Shown here: positions 15,385 through 26,065 of the stretch, piece by piece
Position numbering within the stretch: the stretch's first letter is position 1
Layout: the number at the start of each line of letters is the position of its first letter
Source of the DNA: Nocardioides silvaticus
Lineage (GTDB): Bacteria > Actinomycetota > Actinomycetes > Propionibacteriales > Nocardioidaceae
NCBI RefSeq assembly: GCF_003160695.1
Contig: NZ_QGDD01000009.1
Location: 62,001-126,000, forward strand
Direction: 5' to 3'
Length of the DNA stretch: 64,000 nt
The notes under the pieces: model-generated
Told to the model about the DNA's origin: nothing
Database searches by the model: none
The model's input: the letters and a program-made list of their open reading frames with translations, nothing else
Translations under genes and position numbers: made by a program

Positions 15385-16506
15385 ATGCCCGGAGCCCGCC
15401 GCGACAGCCTTGCGTTCACGATCGTCGTGACCGCGGCCGTCGTCGTCGGCGCGCTGCTGATGCTGCTGATCCTCGCCCTCTCGGGCGCGCCCGGCATCAT
15501 GCTGCTGGCCACCGCGTTGGCCGCGCTACCGGTCGGGCCGGTCGTCGCGGTCTACCTGTGGCTCGACCGCTACGAGCCCGAGCCCAAGCTCTTGCTGGTC
15601 CTCGCGCTGCTGTGGGGCGCGTTCGTCGCGACGGTGGCCGCGCTCGTCGTCCAGGGCGTCGGCGGCTTCGTCGTCGGACTCACCGACACCGTGTCGCTGG
15701 CCGTCGTGGCGCCGCTCACGGAGGAGGCGAGCAAGGGCCTGTTCCTGCTCCTCCTGCTGTGGTGGCGCCGCGCCGAGCTCGACGGCCTCCTCGACGGCCT
15801 CGTCTACGCCGGCCTGGTCGGTGTGGGCTTCGCGTTCACCGAGAACATCCTCTACCTCGCGGCGGCGTACGGCGGCACCGACGGCACCGGTCCCGGCGGC
15901 GTCGCCGGCGTGACGACCCTGTTCGTGATCCGCTGCGTGTTCAGCCCGTTCGCGCACCCGCTGTTCACGGCGTTCACCGGTGTCGGCCTCGGCATCGCGG
16001 TGATGTCGCGCTCCCGGGGCGTGAGGTTCCTGGCGCCGGTCGGTGGGTACCTCTGCGCCGTGCTCGCCCACGGCCTCTGGAACGGCTCGACCGTGTTCGG
16101 GTTCGGCAGCTTCGTGCTCGCTTACGTCGTGCTCATGGTCCCCGCCTTCGTCGGCATGATCTGCCTCGCGGTGTGGGCCCGCTCCCGCGAGCGGCAGATG
16201 CTCGCGTTGGCCCTCGACGACGCGGCGACCCGGGGCCTGGTCCCCGCCACCGACATCGGGTGGCTGGTCGACCTCCGGGCCCGTCGGCTGGCCCGCCGAC
16301 ACGCTCGCGCCGAGGGCGGTGACCGCGCCGTGAAGGCGATGCGGGACTATCAGCAGGCCGCGATCGAGCTCGGGTTCCTGCACCACCGCCTGCTGCGCGG
16401 CACGGCACCCAAGGACTGGCAGGCGCGTGGTCAGGAGTTCCTGGAGCGCATCGAGGCGACCCGTCCGGGTATCGCCTTCCCCGGACAGGTGGTACCCCAA
16501 CGATGA
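15385..16506 (+). CDS. PrsW family intramembrane metalloprotease
   Basis: 373 residues with about eight membrane segments up to about residue 270 and a charged cytoplasmic C-terminal tail. The PrsW signatures are EEASKGLFL, FAFTENILYL and FSPFAHPLFTAF plus a late AHGLWNG histidine, which together form the Abi/CPBP-type metal site. PrsW proteins cleave membrane proteins such as anti-sigma factors in Bacillus; the substrate here is unknown. The stop overlaps the start of the next GTPase gene (ATGA at 16503), making a three-gene operon PrsW-GTPase-GTPase. Confidence 0.9.
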   Translation: MPGARRDSLAFTIVVTAAVVVGALLMLLILALSGAPGIMLLATALAALPVGPVVAVYLWLDRYEPEPKLLLVLALLWGAFVATVAALVVQGVGGFVVGLTDTVSLAVVAPLTEEASKGLFLLLLLWWRRAELDGLLDGLVYAGLVGVGFAFTENILYLAAAYGGTDGTGPGGVAGVTTLFVIRCVFSPFAHPLFTAFTGVGLGIAVMSRSRGVRFLAPVGGYLCAVLAHGLWNGSTVFGFGSFVLAYVVLMVPAFVGMICLAVWARSRERQMLALALDDAATRGLVPATDIGWLVDLRARRLARRHARAEGGDRAVKAMRDYQQAAIELGFLHHRLLRGTAPKDWQARGQEFLERIEATRPGIAFPGQVVPQR

Positions 16507-18260
16507 GCACGTCCCCGCTGGACGCGACCAACGACGGGATCACCGGCAACCAGATGTTGACCGGCATGATCCGCCTCCGTGGTGCCCTGCAGGCCGCCGC
16601 GCTGCCGCTCGACCTCTCGGGCGTGGCCTCCCTGCGCGAGCACCGCCAGGAGGTGATCGACCAGCTCGAGGACTACGTGATCCCGCGGCTGATGTCGCTC
16701 GACGCTCCGCTGCTGACGGTGGTCGGCGGCTCGACCGGCGCCGGGAAGTCGACGCTCGTCAACACCATCGTCGGTCACCGAGTGACCGCCTCCGGTGTCC
16801 TCCGGCCCACGACCCGCTCGCCCGTGCTCGCGCACCACCCCGACGACGGCCAGTGGTTCGGCCAGGACCGGCTGCTGCCGGACCTCAAGCGGGTCGACCA
16901 CCCGACCAACGACCACGACTGCATCCAGCTGGTCCCCACGCCCGCGGTGCCCAAGGGCATCGCGATCCTCGACGCGCCCGACGTGGACTCCGTGGAGGAG
17001 CGCAACCGCATCCTCGCCGGCCAGCTGCTGTCGGCCGCCGACCTGTGGCTGTTCGTCACCTCGGCCGCGCGCTACAGCGACCAGGTGCCGTGGGAGTACC
17101 TCAAGCAGGCCGCCGAGCGCTCCACCGCCGTGGCGATGGTCCTCGACCGCACCCCGCCGGACACCTTCGACACCGTCGCCGGCCACCTGGCCCGGATGAT
17201 GGCCTCCCGCGGCCTCAAGGACTCCCCGCTGTTCGGCGTCCCTGAGGGCTCGGTCAGCGAGGAGGGGCTGCTGCCGGCCGGTCACGCCGCCGAGATCCGG
17301 TCGTGGCTCGAGGCGCTCGCCGCCGACCAGGTGGCCCGCAACGCGATCGTGCACCAGACCGTGGGCGGCTCGATCCGGATCCTGACCAGGCGGGTCTACC
17401 CGATCGCCGACGCGGCCGAGGAGCAGGTGCGCGCGATCGCCGACCTCGGCACGCTGGTGAAGCGGCAGTACGACATCGTCGGCACCCAGCTGCTGACCAG
17501 CGCCGTCGACGGCACCCTGCTGCGTGGAGACCTGCTCACGCGCTGGCAGGAGTTCGTCGGCAGCGGCGAGCTGATCCGCTCGCTCGAGGCCAAGGTCGGC
17601 TTCGTCCGCGAGCGCCTGGTCAACGCGATCAAGGGCAAGCCCCAGCAGGCCGAGCGCGTCGGCGTCGCGATCGAGAGCGCTCTCGAGGCGCTGGTCGTCG
17701 AGCACGGCGAGCAGGCAGCAGCGCGGGCAGCCGCAGCCTGGCGGGCGACGCCGTACGGCGCCCAGCTGGTCGACGCCGCGAGCGAGGACCTCGCGCGGGC
17801 GACCCGCGACCTGCGTCGTCGTACCGTCGCCGCGACCCAGGCCTGGCAGTCCGACCTCCAGGAGATGGTCCGCAACGAGAGCGGCGACGTCCGCACCTCC
17901 GCCCGGTTCCTCGCCGTCGGCGTGCGCGGCCTCGCCGTGACGCTGGCCGTCACCGTCCTCGGCGGCGACCAGCCGCCGGCCGCGGCCACGGAGTCGCTCC
18001 GTCTCGGCAACCGGCTGCTCGAGACGGTGGTCGGTCCCGGCACCGCCGGGCTGCTCCGTCACCAGGCCCGGGCGTCGCTCGAGGACCGGATCGGCGCTTT
18101 GCTCGCCGGTGAACAGAACCGTTACCTTGCACCGGCGGGTCAGTGGCAGCTGGCCGAGGACGCTGGCGAGCAGCTGCGGGCGGCCGCACGCCGGGTCGAC
18201 GACCTGCGCTACGCCGCCACGATGCAGAAGGGCTCTGCCCACAACGGAGGACACCTGTGA
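16503..18260 (+). CDS. Dynamin-like/Era-type GTPase (first of pair)
   Basis: 585 residues. Walker A is GGSTGAGKST (76-85), a threonine-rich switch region is GVLRPTTRSPV, G3 is ILDAPDVDSV (DxxD replacing DxxG), and VLDRTPPD resembles a degenerate G4. The C-terminal half is mostly helical with a short hydrophobic stretch near 465-485, giving a bacterial dynamin-like outline. Such paired GTPases in Streptomyces and mycobacteria (DynA/DynB, IniA/IniC) work on membranes at septa or under envelope stress. It is coupled at both ends by 4-nt stop/start overlaps, so protein levels are probably linked to PrsW and the second GTPase. Confidence 0.85.
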   Translation: MSTSPLDATNDGITGNQMLTGMIRLRGALQAAALPLDLSGVASLREHRQEVIDQLEDYVIPRLMSLDAPLLTVVGGSTGAGKSTLVNTIVGHRVTASGVLRPTTRSPVLAHHPDDGQWFGQDRLLPDLKRVDHPTNDHDCIQLVPTPAVPKGIAILDAPDVDSVEERNRILAGQLLSAADLWLFVTSAARYSDQVPWEYLKQAAERSTAVAMVLDRTPPDTFDTVAGHLARMMASRGLKDSPLFGVPEGSVSEEGLLPAGHAAEIRSWLEALAADQVARNAIVHQTVGGSIRILTRRVYPIADAAEEQVRAIADLGTLVKRQYDIVGTQLLTSAVDGTLLRGDLLTRWQEFVGSGELIRSLEAKVGFVRERLVNAIKGKPQQAERVGVAIESALEALVVEHGEQAAARAAAAWRATPYGAQLVDAASEDLARATRDLRRRTVAATQAWQSDLQEMVRNESGDVRTSARFLAVGVRGLAVTLAVTVLGGDQPPAAATESLRLGNRLLETVVGPGTAGLLRHQARASLEDRIGALLAGEQNRYLAPAGQWQLAEDAGEQLRAAARRVDDLRYAATMQKGSAHNGGHL

Positions 18261-19876
18261 CTCAACCGGATGGGGAGTTGCGCGCGCTGCGCGACCTCGC
18301 CACCCGCGGCACCACCATCGGCACGCGTCTGCAGGGACTCGAGCAGGCCGTGGCTGCGGGGCGCGGGGTCCTCGACGACGCGCTGCTCGACGACACGGTC
18401 GCGACCGTGGACCGGGCCACCGCGCGGCTGCGGTTGTCGGCCCACCACACCGTGGTGGCGATCGCCGGCGCGACCGGGTCCGGCAAGTCGTCGACCTACA
18501 ACGCGCTGACCGGGCTCGAGCTCTCCTCCACAGGCGTCCGCCGCCCCACGACCTCCTGGGCGACCGCCTGCGTCTGGGGCAGCGAGGGCGCCGAGGAGGT
18601 GCTCGACTGGCTCGGCATCCCGCCGCGTCACCAGACGATGCGCGACTCGATGCTCGACACCCGGCAGGGTGACGAGGCGCTCGCCGGCGTCGTGCTGATG
18701 GACCTGCCCGACCACGACTCGACCGAGGTGTCGCACCACCTGGAGGTCAACCGCCTGGTCGACCTCGCCGACCTGCTGGTGTGGGTCGTCGACCCGCAGA
18801 AGTACGCCGACGCCGCGCTCCACGACCGCTACCTCGCGCCGTACAAGACGCACGCCGGCATCATGCTCGTCGTCCTCAACCACATCGACACCATCGCGCC
18901 GGAGAAGCGCCAGGCGATGGTCGACGACGTGAAGCGCCTGCTCGCCAACGACGGCCTCGGGTCGGTGAAGGTGATCCCGATCAGCGCCCGCGAGGGCATC
19001 GGTGTCGACGAGCTGCGCCAGGAGATCGCCTCCCGGGTCGAGCAGAAGCGCAGCACCACCCTCCGCGTCGAGGCCGACGTCGCCGCGGCTGCGGGCCGGC
19101 TGGAGCAGGCCGGCGGCATCGTCCCCGCCAGCGAGATCACCCCGCAGCGCACCGAGGCGCTCGTCGACCGGGTCGCCGAGGCGGCCGGCGTGCCGACCGT
19201 CGCCGGCGCCGTCGAGCGCTCCGTGCGCAGCCGTGCCACCCGTGCCGTCGCGTGGCCGCCGGTCGCGCTGCTCGGCGCGTTGGGGCGACGCGACCCGGAC
19301 GAGCTGGCCCAGTTCCGGGCCGGCTCCCGGCCGCAGGCCGTCGCGGTGCAGCGGGCCGCCGTCGACAACGCCGTGCGCGAGCTCGCCGACGAGACGGCAG
19401 CACCGCTGGCCGGACCGTGGGCGAGCGCGGTGCACGACGCCGCGACCGGCCGCCTCCAGGAGACCGACGACGCCCTCGACCGCGGGCTGGCCTCGGTGGA
19501 CCTCCGTGCCGACCGGGTCCCCGGCTGGGTCGGCCTGGTCCGGGTGCTGCAGTGGCTGCTGTTCCTCGCGGCGATCGGCAGCGGGGCCTGGTGGGCGCTC
19601 CTCGCCGTCCAGGGCACGCTCGACGACGCCCCCGAGGTCTCCGGCCTCGCCGTGCCGATGCTCGGTCTGGCCGCCGGCCTGGTGCTCGGCGTGCTGCTGT
19701 GGCTGGTGGTGCGGCCGATGGCCGGCCGCTCCGCCCGGGAGCGCGGCGACGATGCCGATCACGCGATGCGCGAGGTCGTGGCCGGCGTGCTCTCGCACCA
19801 GGTCGTCGAGCCGACCAACCGCGTGCTGGCGTCGTACGCCTCGTTCCGCAGCGGGATCGGCTCGGCCCTCCAGTAA
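18257..19876 (+). CDS. Membrane-anchored dynamin-like/Era-type GTPase (second of pair)
   Basis: 539 residues. Walker A is GATGSGKSST (71-80), the switch region is TGVRRPTTSWA, G3 is LMDLPDHDST, G4 is LNHIDT and an SAREG-like G5 follows. Two transmembrane helices near the C-terminus (about 420-440 and 455-475) anchor it. GTG 18257 with GGAGG 6 nt upstream is chosen; the open frame extends 38 codons further but overlaps the previous gene. Its G motifs are more canonical than its partner's, suggesting this is the active GTPase and the other a modified subunit. Confidence 0.87.
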   Translation: MTQPDGELRALRDLATRGTTIGTRLQGLEQAVAAGRGVLDDALLDDTVATVDRATARLRLSAHHTVVAIAGATGSGKSSTYNALTGLELSSTGVRRPTTSWATACVWGSEGAEEVLDWLGIPPRHQTMRDSMLDTRQGDEALAGVVLMDLPDHDSTEVSHHLEVNRLVDLADLLVWVVDPQKYADAALHDRYLAPYKTHAGIMLVVLNHIDTIAPEKRQAMVDDVKRLLANDGLGSVKVIPISAREGIGVDELRQEIASRVEQKRSTTLRVEADVAAAAGRLEQAGGIVPASEITPQRTEALVDRVAEAAGVPTVAGAVERSVRSRATRAVAWPPVALLGALGRRDPDELAQFRAGSRPQAVAVQRAAVDNAVRELADETAAPLAGPWASAVHDAATGRLQETDDALDRGLASVDLRADRVPGWVGLVRVLQWLLFLAAIGSGAWWALLAVQGTLDDAPEVSGLAVPMLGLAAGLVLGVLLWLVVRPMAGRSARERGDDADHAMREVVAGVLSHQVVEPTNRVLASYASFRSGIGSALQ

Positions 19877-20045
19877 CGCTCCCTGAGCGCGGCACCCGGC
19901 CGGAGGAGCCACCAACCGTCCACAGGCCGCCGCCCCGCCCGCCCTCTCCACAGGCGCGACACCGGGCGCGGCCCGACCGTCGGCGGTCCCGCGTGGACTC
20001 CGAGCCGTCCGGTCGCGAGCGCGGCCGGGGATATCGGAGGCAGAG

Positions 20046-20531
20046 ATGACGAACGACACGATGGTGACCGTGCAGGGCTGGCTGGGGAGCGAGCCGCAGC
20101 TGCGGGACGTGGCGGGCACGAGCGTGGCCAACTTCCGCGTCGGCTGCACCCCGCGGCGGTTCCACCGCGGGCGACAGGAGTGGGTCGACGGCCCGACGCA
20201 GTGGTACGGCGTGAGCGCGTGGCGGGTGCTGGGGGAGCACTGCAAGCGGTCGCTGCACATGGGCGACCCGGTGATCGTGCACGGCCGGCTCAACCAGCGC
20301 AGCTACGACCGGAACGGTGTCGAGGTGACGGCGCTCGAGATCGAAGCGGTGACCGTCGGGCACGACCTCAGCCGCGGGATCGCGGTGTTCACCAAGACCG
20401 TCGGCTCGGCCCGTCGCGACGAGCGGCCGCAGGTGAGCGACGCGTCGCCGGCGACCGAGAAGGACCCGTGGGCCGTCTCGACCACAGGGTCGTCGTCCTC
20501 GTCCGCCGAGGCGGTGGCCGGCGCCGCCTGA
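20046..20531 (+). CDS. Single-stranded DNA-binding protein
   Basis: 161 residues. OB-fold from residue 1 to about 110 (VQGWLGSEPQLRDVAGTSVANFRVG, then RVLGEHCKRSLHMGDPVIVHGRL), followed by an acidic/Ser-rich tail. The tail ends in AVAGAA rather than the DDDIPF tip of housekeeping SSB, so partner recruitment may differ and this is probably a secondary SSB. GGAGG lies 5 nt before the ATG. It lies upstream of ettA, as does the SSB-like Rv2478c next to Rv2477c in M. tuberculosis. Confidence 0.85.
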   Translation: MTNDTMVTVQGWLGSEPQLRDVAGTSVANFRVGCTPRRFHRGRQEWVDGPTQWYGVSAWRVLGEHCKRSLHMGDPVIVHGRLNQRSYDRNGVEVTALEIEAVTVGHDLSRGIAVFTKTVGSARRDERPQVSDASPATEKDPWAVSTTGSSSSSAEAVAGAA

Positions 20532-20598
20532 CCGTGCGCCGGCGGGCGTCCCGGGACCGGTCGGCGACCCCGCACCGGTCCCGGTCGCCCCGAGCCCG

Positions 20599-20604
20599 TA
20601 GGCT
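20599..20604 (+). promoter_or_regulatory. -10 box, leaderless start of ettA
   Basis: TAGGCT with an 8-nt spacer to GTG 20613. Confidence 0.5.
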
Positions 20605-20612
20605 CGGTCAAC

Positions 20613-22295
<1,683 letters not shown>

Positions 22296-22298
22296 GAC

Positions 22299-22829
22299 CT
22301 ATCGGTCGTCGCGGATCTCGCGTTCGGGGTGGTCGGAGATGAGGCGGTCGGCGACGGCGTCCATGACCCGGCCGACCGCCTCGAAGTCGTCGGCGTCGAT
22401 GAGGTCGACGAGGTAGTCGCGCACGCCGGCGACGTGCGTGGGGGCGACGTTGCGCAGCAGCAGGTCGCCGCGGTCGGTGAGCTGGCAGACGACACCGCGA
22501 CCGTCCTCCTTGGAGCCGCACCGCTCCACCAGGCCGGCGGCCTCCATCCGCTTGACCGTGTGGGTGACCCGGCTGCGACTGTGGGCGAGCGACTCGGCCA
22601 GCCGGGCCATCCGCAGCGAGCGGTCCTCGGCCTCCGAGAGACGAACCAGGATCTCGTACTCCACGAGGGAGAGGTTGTGCTGTTGGCGCAGGTCGTCGTC
22701 GAGCCGGTCGAACAGCAGGGTGGTGCCGAGGACCAGGGCGCGCCAGGCGTGCTGCTGGCGGTCGTCGAGCCAACGGGGCTCGCGCCGGCGCCAGGCCTCG
22801 CGCTTCGATTCGAGGTCGGACTCGGTCAC
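22299..22829 (-). CDS. MarR family transcriptional regulator
   Basis: 176 residues. Winged helix with MARLAESLAHSRSRVTHTVKRMEAAGLVERCG as HTH and KEDGRGVVCQLTDRG as wing. The sequence LSLVEYEILVRLSEAEDRSLRMARLAE is typical of actinobacterial repressors of stress or aromatic-catabolism genes. A TAAACT box 6 nt before GTG 22829 suggests a leaderless mRNA. Neighbours are GNAT and thiolase genes on the same strand; the target is not evident. Confidence 0.9.
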   Translation of the reverse strand: MTESDLESKREAWRRREPRWLDDRQQHAWRALVLGTTLLFDRLDDDLRQQHNLSLVEYEILVRLSEAEDRSLRMARLAESLAHSRSRVTHTVKRMEAAGLVERCGSKEDGRGVVCQLTDRGDLLLRNVAPTHVAGVRDYLVDLIDADDFEAVGRVMDAVADRLISDHPEREIRDDR

Positions 22830-22835
22830 GTCTGC

Positions 22836-22841
22836 AGTTTA
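22836..22841 (-). promoter_or_regulatory. -10 box, leaderless start of marR
   Basis: TAAACT on the minus strand, 6 nt before GTG 22829. Confidence 0.45.
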
Positions 22842-22866
22842 TGTCCGCGACGCCCCGGGCCGCCTC

Positions 22867-23439
22867 TCACGAGAGGGCGCGCCGCATCAGCAGTCGCGGA
22901 TGGCGGGCCAGCACCGAGGTCGTCCTCGCTGCCACCTCGAACCCGGCGGCCTCGAAGTTCTTGCGCAACCCTGCGTAGGCCATCGTCAGGTCGACCTTCG
23001 CCCCGCGGTTGTCGAGCGGGTAGGCCTCGACGGCAGGCGCTCCACGGCTGCGGGCGAAGTCGACCGCGCCCTCGATGAGCGCGTGCGAGATGCCCTGGCC
23101 GCGGTGGCCGGGCCGCACCCGGATGCACCACAGCGACCACACCGCAAGGTCGTCGACGTGCGGGATCTTGCGGTTGCGGGCGAACGAGGTGTCCGCGCGG
23201 GGCGCGACCGCCGCCCAGCCCACCGGCTCGTCGCCGTCATAGGCCAGCACACCCGGGGGCGGGTCGGCCCGGACCAGCCCGGCGACGTACTCGCCCCGGG
23301 CCGGTCCGCGCAGCTCGTTGTTGAGCTTCGAGGGGATGCGGTAGCTCAGGCACCAGCACACATTGGCGTCGGGCCGCTTCGGTCCCACCAGCGTCCGGAC
23401 GTCGTCGAAGACCGTCGCCGGTCGGACCTCGATGGTCAT
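22867..23439 (-). CDS. GNAT family N-acetyltransferase
   Basis: 190 residues. The GNAT core is visible in VWSLWCIRVRPGHRGQGISHALIEGAV (acetyl-CoA pyrophosphate loop RGQGIS) and the terminal AYAGLRKNFEAAGFEVAART. The N-terminal VCWCLSYR region is shared by a group of actinobacterial acetyltransferases of unknown substrate. It lies 32 nt downstream of the thiolase stop and may be co-transcribed with it. Confidence 0.85.
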   Translation of the reverse strand: MTIEVRPATVFDDVRTLVGPKRPDANVCWCLSYRIPSKLNNELRGPARGEYVAGLVRADPPPGVLAYDGDEPVGWAAVAPRADTSFARNRKIPHVDDLAVWSLWCIRVRPGHRGQGISHALIEGAVDFARSRGAPAVEAYPLDNRGAKVDLTMAYAGLRKNFEAAGFEVAARTTSVLARHPRLLMRRALS

Positions 23440-23470
23440 CGCACCGACCCGAGCAGCAGGCGGGGTGGCG

Positions 23471-24685
23471 TCAGCTCATCCGCTCGAGGATCATCGCCAT
23501 GCCCTGGCCGCCGCCGACGCACATGGTGATGAGACCGGTGGACTTGTCGTGCCAGTCGAGCGAGTTGAGCATCGTGTTCTGGAGGCGGGCGCCGGTCATG
23601 CCGAACGGGTGGCCGACCGCGATGGCGCCGCCGTTGACGTTGAGCCGGTCGATGTCGATGCCGAGGTCCTGGTACGACGGCACGACCTGCGCCGCGAACG
23701 CCTCGTTGATCTCGACGAGGTCGATGTCACCGATCGACATGCCCGCGTTGGCCAGCGCCTTCTTGGTGGCCTCGACCGGGCCGAGGCCCATGATCTCCGG
23801 CGAGAGCCCGCTCACGCCCGTCGAGACGATGCGCGCGAGCGGGGTGAGGCCGAGCTCGGCGGCCTTGGTGTCGGACATGATGACGACCGCCGCCGCGCCG
23901 TCGTTGAGCGGGCAGCAGTTGGCCGCGGTGACGACGCCGTCGGGGCGGAAGACCGGGTCGAGCTGCGAGACGGCCTCGTAGGTCACGCCGGCGCGCGGGC
24001 CGTCGTCCTTGGTGACGACCGTGCCGTCGGCCAGGGTCACCGGGGTGATCTCGCGCTCCCAGAAGCCGTCGGCGATCGCCTTCTCGGCGAGGTTCTGCGA
24101 CCGGACACCGAACTCGTCGAGCTCCTTGCGGTCGAGACCGCGGAGCCGGGCGACGTTCTCGGCTGTCTGGCCCATGGCGATGTAGATGTCGGGCAGCTGG
24201 CCGTCCTCGCGTGGGTCGTGCCAGTCCTTGCCGCCGGCGGCGTACTCCTCGGTGCGCTGCTGGGCGTCGCCGAAGAGCGGGTTCTTGGTGTTCGGGATGT
24301 GGTCGGAGGTGCCGAACTGGTACCGCGAGACGGCCTCGACGCCGGCGGAGACGAACACGTCGCCCTCACCGGCCTTGATGGCGTGGAACGCCATCCGGGA
24401 GGTCTGCACCGAGGAGGAGCAGTAGCGGGTGATGGTGGCGCCGGGGATCTCGTAGCCGAGCAGGGTCGTCACGACCCGCGCCATGTTGTTGCCGGCCTCG
24501 CCGCCGGGCAGTCCGCAGCCGAGGTAGAAGTCGTCGATGTCGTTGGGGTCGAGGGCCGGGATCTTGTCGAGCGCGGCCCTCGTGATGAGCGCGGTCAGGT
24601 CGTCGGGCCGGAAGTCCTTCAACGAGCCCTTGTTGGCGCGGCCGATCGGCGTACGAGCGGCAGAGACGATGACGGCCTCGGGCAT
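23471..24685 (-). CDS. Acetyl-CoA C-acetyltransferase (thiolase)
   Basis: 404 residues, full-length thiolase of fatty acid beta-oxidation or ketoacid breakdown. The nucleophilic cysteine is in TRYCSSSVQ (Cys89). The C-terminal His is in AVGHPFGMTGA and the second Cys in MCVGGGQGMA, in the usual order. GAGGAGT about 6 nt before ATG 24685 supports the start. It is divergent from a thioesterase gene, so both may act in acyl-CoA turnover. Chain-length preference cannot be told. Confidence 0.95.
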   Translation of the reverse strand: MPEAVIVSAARTPIGRANKGSLKDFRPDDLTALITRAALDKIPALDPNDIDDFYLGCGLPGGEAGNNMARVVTTLLGYEIPGATITRYCSSSVQTSRMAFHAIKAGEGDVFVSAGVEAVSRYQFGTSDHIPNTKNPLFGDAQQRTEEYAAGGKDWHDPREDGQLPDIYIAMGQTAENVARLRGLDRKELDEFGVRSQNLAEKAIADGFWEREITPVTLADGTVVTKDDGPRAGVTYEAVSQLDPVFRPDGVVTAANCCPLNDGAAAVVIMSDTKAAELGLTPLARIVSTGVSGLSPEIMGLGPVEATKKALANAGMSIGDIDLVEINEAFAAQVVPSYQDLGIDIDRLNVNGGAIAVGHPFGMTGARLQNTMLNSLDWHDKSTGLITMCVGGGQGMAMILERMS

Positions 24686-24780
24686 GGGTGACTCCTCGGT
24701 GAGCGGTGGACGAACCCGTCCAGCCTAGTGGGGGCGGACTGGAACAGGTTGCAGAGGTGACGCGTGACACGATCGCCCCT

Positions 24781-25686
24781 GTGCGGCACCGCTACGCCTG
24801 CCCGATCCGCTGGGCCGACCTCGACCTGCTCGGGCACGTCAACAACGTGCGTTACGTCGACTACCTTCAGGAGGCGCGGGTCGACCTGCTGCGCGCGCAC
24901 CGCTGGTCGGGTTCGAGCGACGCCGACGCGACCGAGGACCTCGTCGACGCGATCATCGTCAGCCGCCACGAGGTCACCTACCGCGCGCCGCTCCTCTTCG
25001 GCCCTCGGCCCGTGCTCATCGAGTGCTGGGTCACCGAGCTGCGGGTCGGCTCGTTCACCCTCGCCTACGAGCTCTTCCACGAGGACGAGGCAGGGGAGCG
25101 CACCGTGTACCTCGAGGCCAGCACCGTGCTGGCGCCGTACCGCTTCGACATCGAGAGCCCGCGCCGGCTGACGCCGGAGGAGCGGGCGGCGCTGGAGGTC
25201 TACCTCGAGCCCGTCGAGAGGGAGCGCGCGAAGCGGGTGGTCGTCGACCGCGAGCGCGCCGGCCACTACCCGGTCCAGGTCCGCTTCAGCGACGTCGACG
25301 TCTACCGTCACGTCAACAACGTCGTCTACTTCGAGTACTTCCAGGAAGCGCGGATCCGGTACTTCACCGAGCTCGGGTACGGCGCGCAGGCCGGCCGTCC
25401 GCTCCAGATCGTCGTCGCGCGCTGCGACGTCGACTACCTCGCGCCGATCCTGCTCCGTCAGGACCCCTACGACTGCTGGTCGCAGGTCGCGCACGTCGGC
25501 CGGACGTCGCTGGTCATCGAGTCCGAGATCGCCGACCCTTCGACAGGCTCCGGAGGGACCCGCGACCGGGCGTTGGCGAGGGCACGCGTCGTGATCGTCT
25601 TCATCGACCCCGAGACGCAGCGGCCGACGGAGCCGCCGGCGGACTACCGGGAACGACTGACGGCGGCGCTCAACCGGGCGTGTTGA
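24781..25686 (+). CDS. Acyl-CoA thioesterase, double hotdog
   Basis: 301 residues with two hotdog domains, each opening with the 4HBT-type motif: RWADLDLLGHVNNVRYVDYLQEAR and RFSDVDVYRHVNNVVYFEYFQEAR. Each carries the Asp/His-Asn pair that hydrolyses acyl-CoA. It corresponds to Rv2475c-type proteins in the same gene neighbourhood. GTG 24781 is used; in-frame codons continue upstream to 24706 without family similarity. Residues about 258-264 (DPSTGSG) are encoded by a dispersed repeat inserted in frame. It overlaps the convergent globin gene by 17 bp. Confidence 0.9.
   Translation: MRHRYACPIRWADLDLLGHVNNVRYVDYLQEARVDLLRAHRWSGSSDADATEDLVDAIIVSRHEVTYRAPLLFGPRPVLIECWVTELRVGSFTLAYELFHEDEAGERTVYLEASTVLAPYRFDIESPRRLTPEERAALEVYLEPVERERAKRVVVDRERAGHYPVQVRFSDVDVYRHVNNVVYFEYFQEARIRYFTELGYGAQAGRPLQIVVARCDVDYLAPILLRQDPYDCWSQVAHVGRTSLVIESEIADPSTGSGGTRDRALARARVVIVFIDPETQRPTEPPADYRERLTAALNRAC
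25534..25560. repeat. Dispersed palindromic mini-element inside a coding region
   Basis: GACCCTTCGACAGGCTC followed by CGGAGGGACC forms an imperfect inverted repeat (CCCT...AGGG). The first 17 bases recur exactly at 59406-59422 in another gene, in the same reading frame. Confidence 0.75.
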
Positions 25687-26065
25687 TCATGAACGTCGCC
25701 GCATGGGTGACGTAGGCCCAGAACTGCGCGTCCTGCTCGGGCGTGAGGCCGGCGGCGTCGAGGCCGGCGCGGAAGTGCTTCAGCCAGCGGTCGCGGGCCT
25801 CGCTGTCGACCGGGAACGGCGCGTGCCGCATCCGCAGCCGAGGATGGCCGCGGGTCTCGGAGTAGGTCGTCGGGCCGCCCCAGTACTGGACCAGGAACAG
25901 CAGGAAGCGCTCCTCGGCCGGACCGAGGTCCTCTTCGGGGTAGAGCGGCCGGAGCACCTCGTCCTCGGCCACGCCCTCGTAGAACGTCGCGACGATCTTG
26001 CGGAAGGTCTCGAACCCGCCGATCTCCTCGTAGAACGTCTGCGCTTCGCTCACGCCTCCCATCAT
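25670..26065 (-). CDS. glbO: Group II truncated hemoglobin
   Basis: 131 residues. 2-on-2 globin with TFYEEIGGFETFRKIVATFY, PLYPEEDLGPAEERFLLFLVQYWGGP and RHAPFPVDSEARDRWLKHF, where the His of RHAPF is the proximal haem ligand and WGGP is typical of group II. It binds oxygen and scavenges NO or peroxide. The ATG at 26065 overlaps the mscS stop (ATGA), implying translational coupling; ATG 26062 or GTG 26053 are alternatives. The position matches GlbO (Rv2470) of mycobacteria. Confidence 0.93.
   Translation of the reverse strand: MMGGVSEAQTFYEEIGGFETFRKIVATFYEGVAEDEVLRPLYPEEDLGPAEERFLLFLVQYWGGPTTYSETRGHPRLRMRHAPFPVDSEARDRWLKHFRAGLDAAGLTPEQDAQFWAYVTHAATFMINTPG

Noticed and set aside
16431..18254. 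607-residue minus-strand frame opposite the first GTPase
   Set aside because: Shadow frame; the plus strand has a P-loop GTPase with coupled neighbours.
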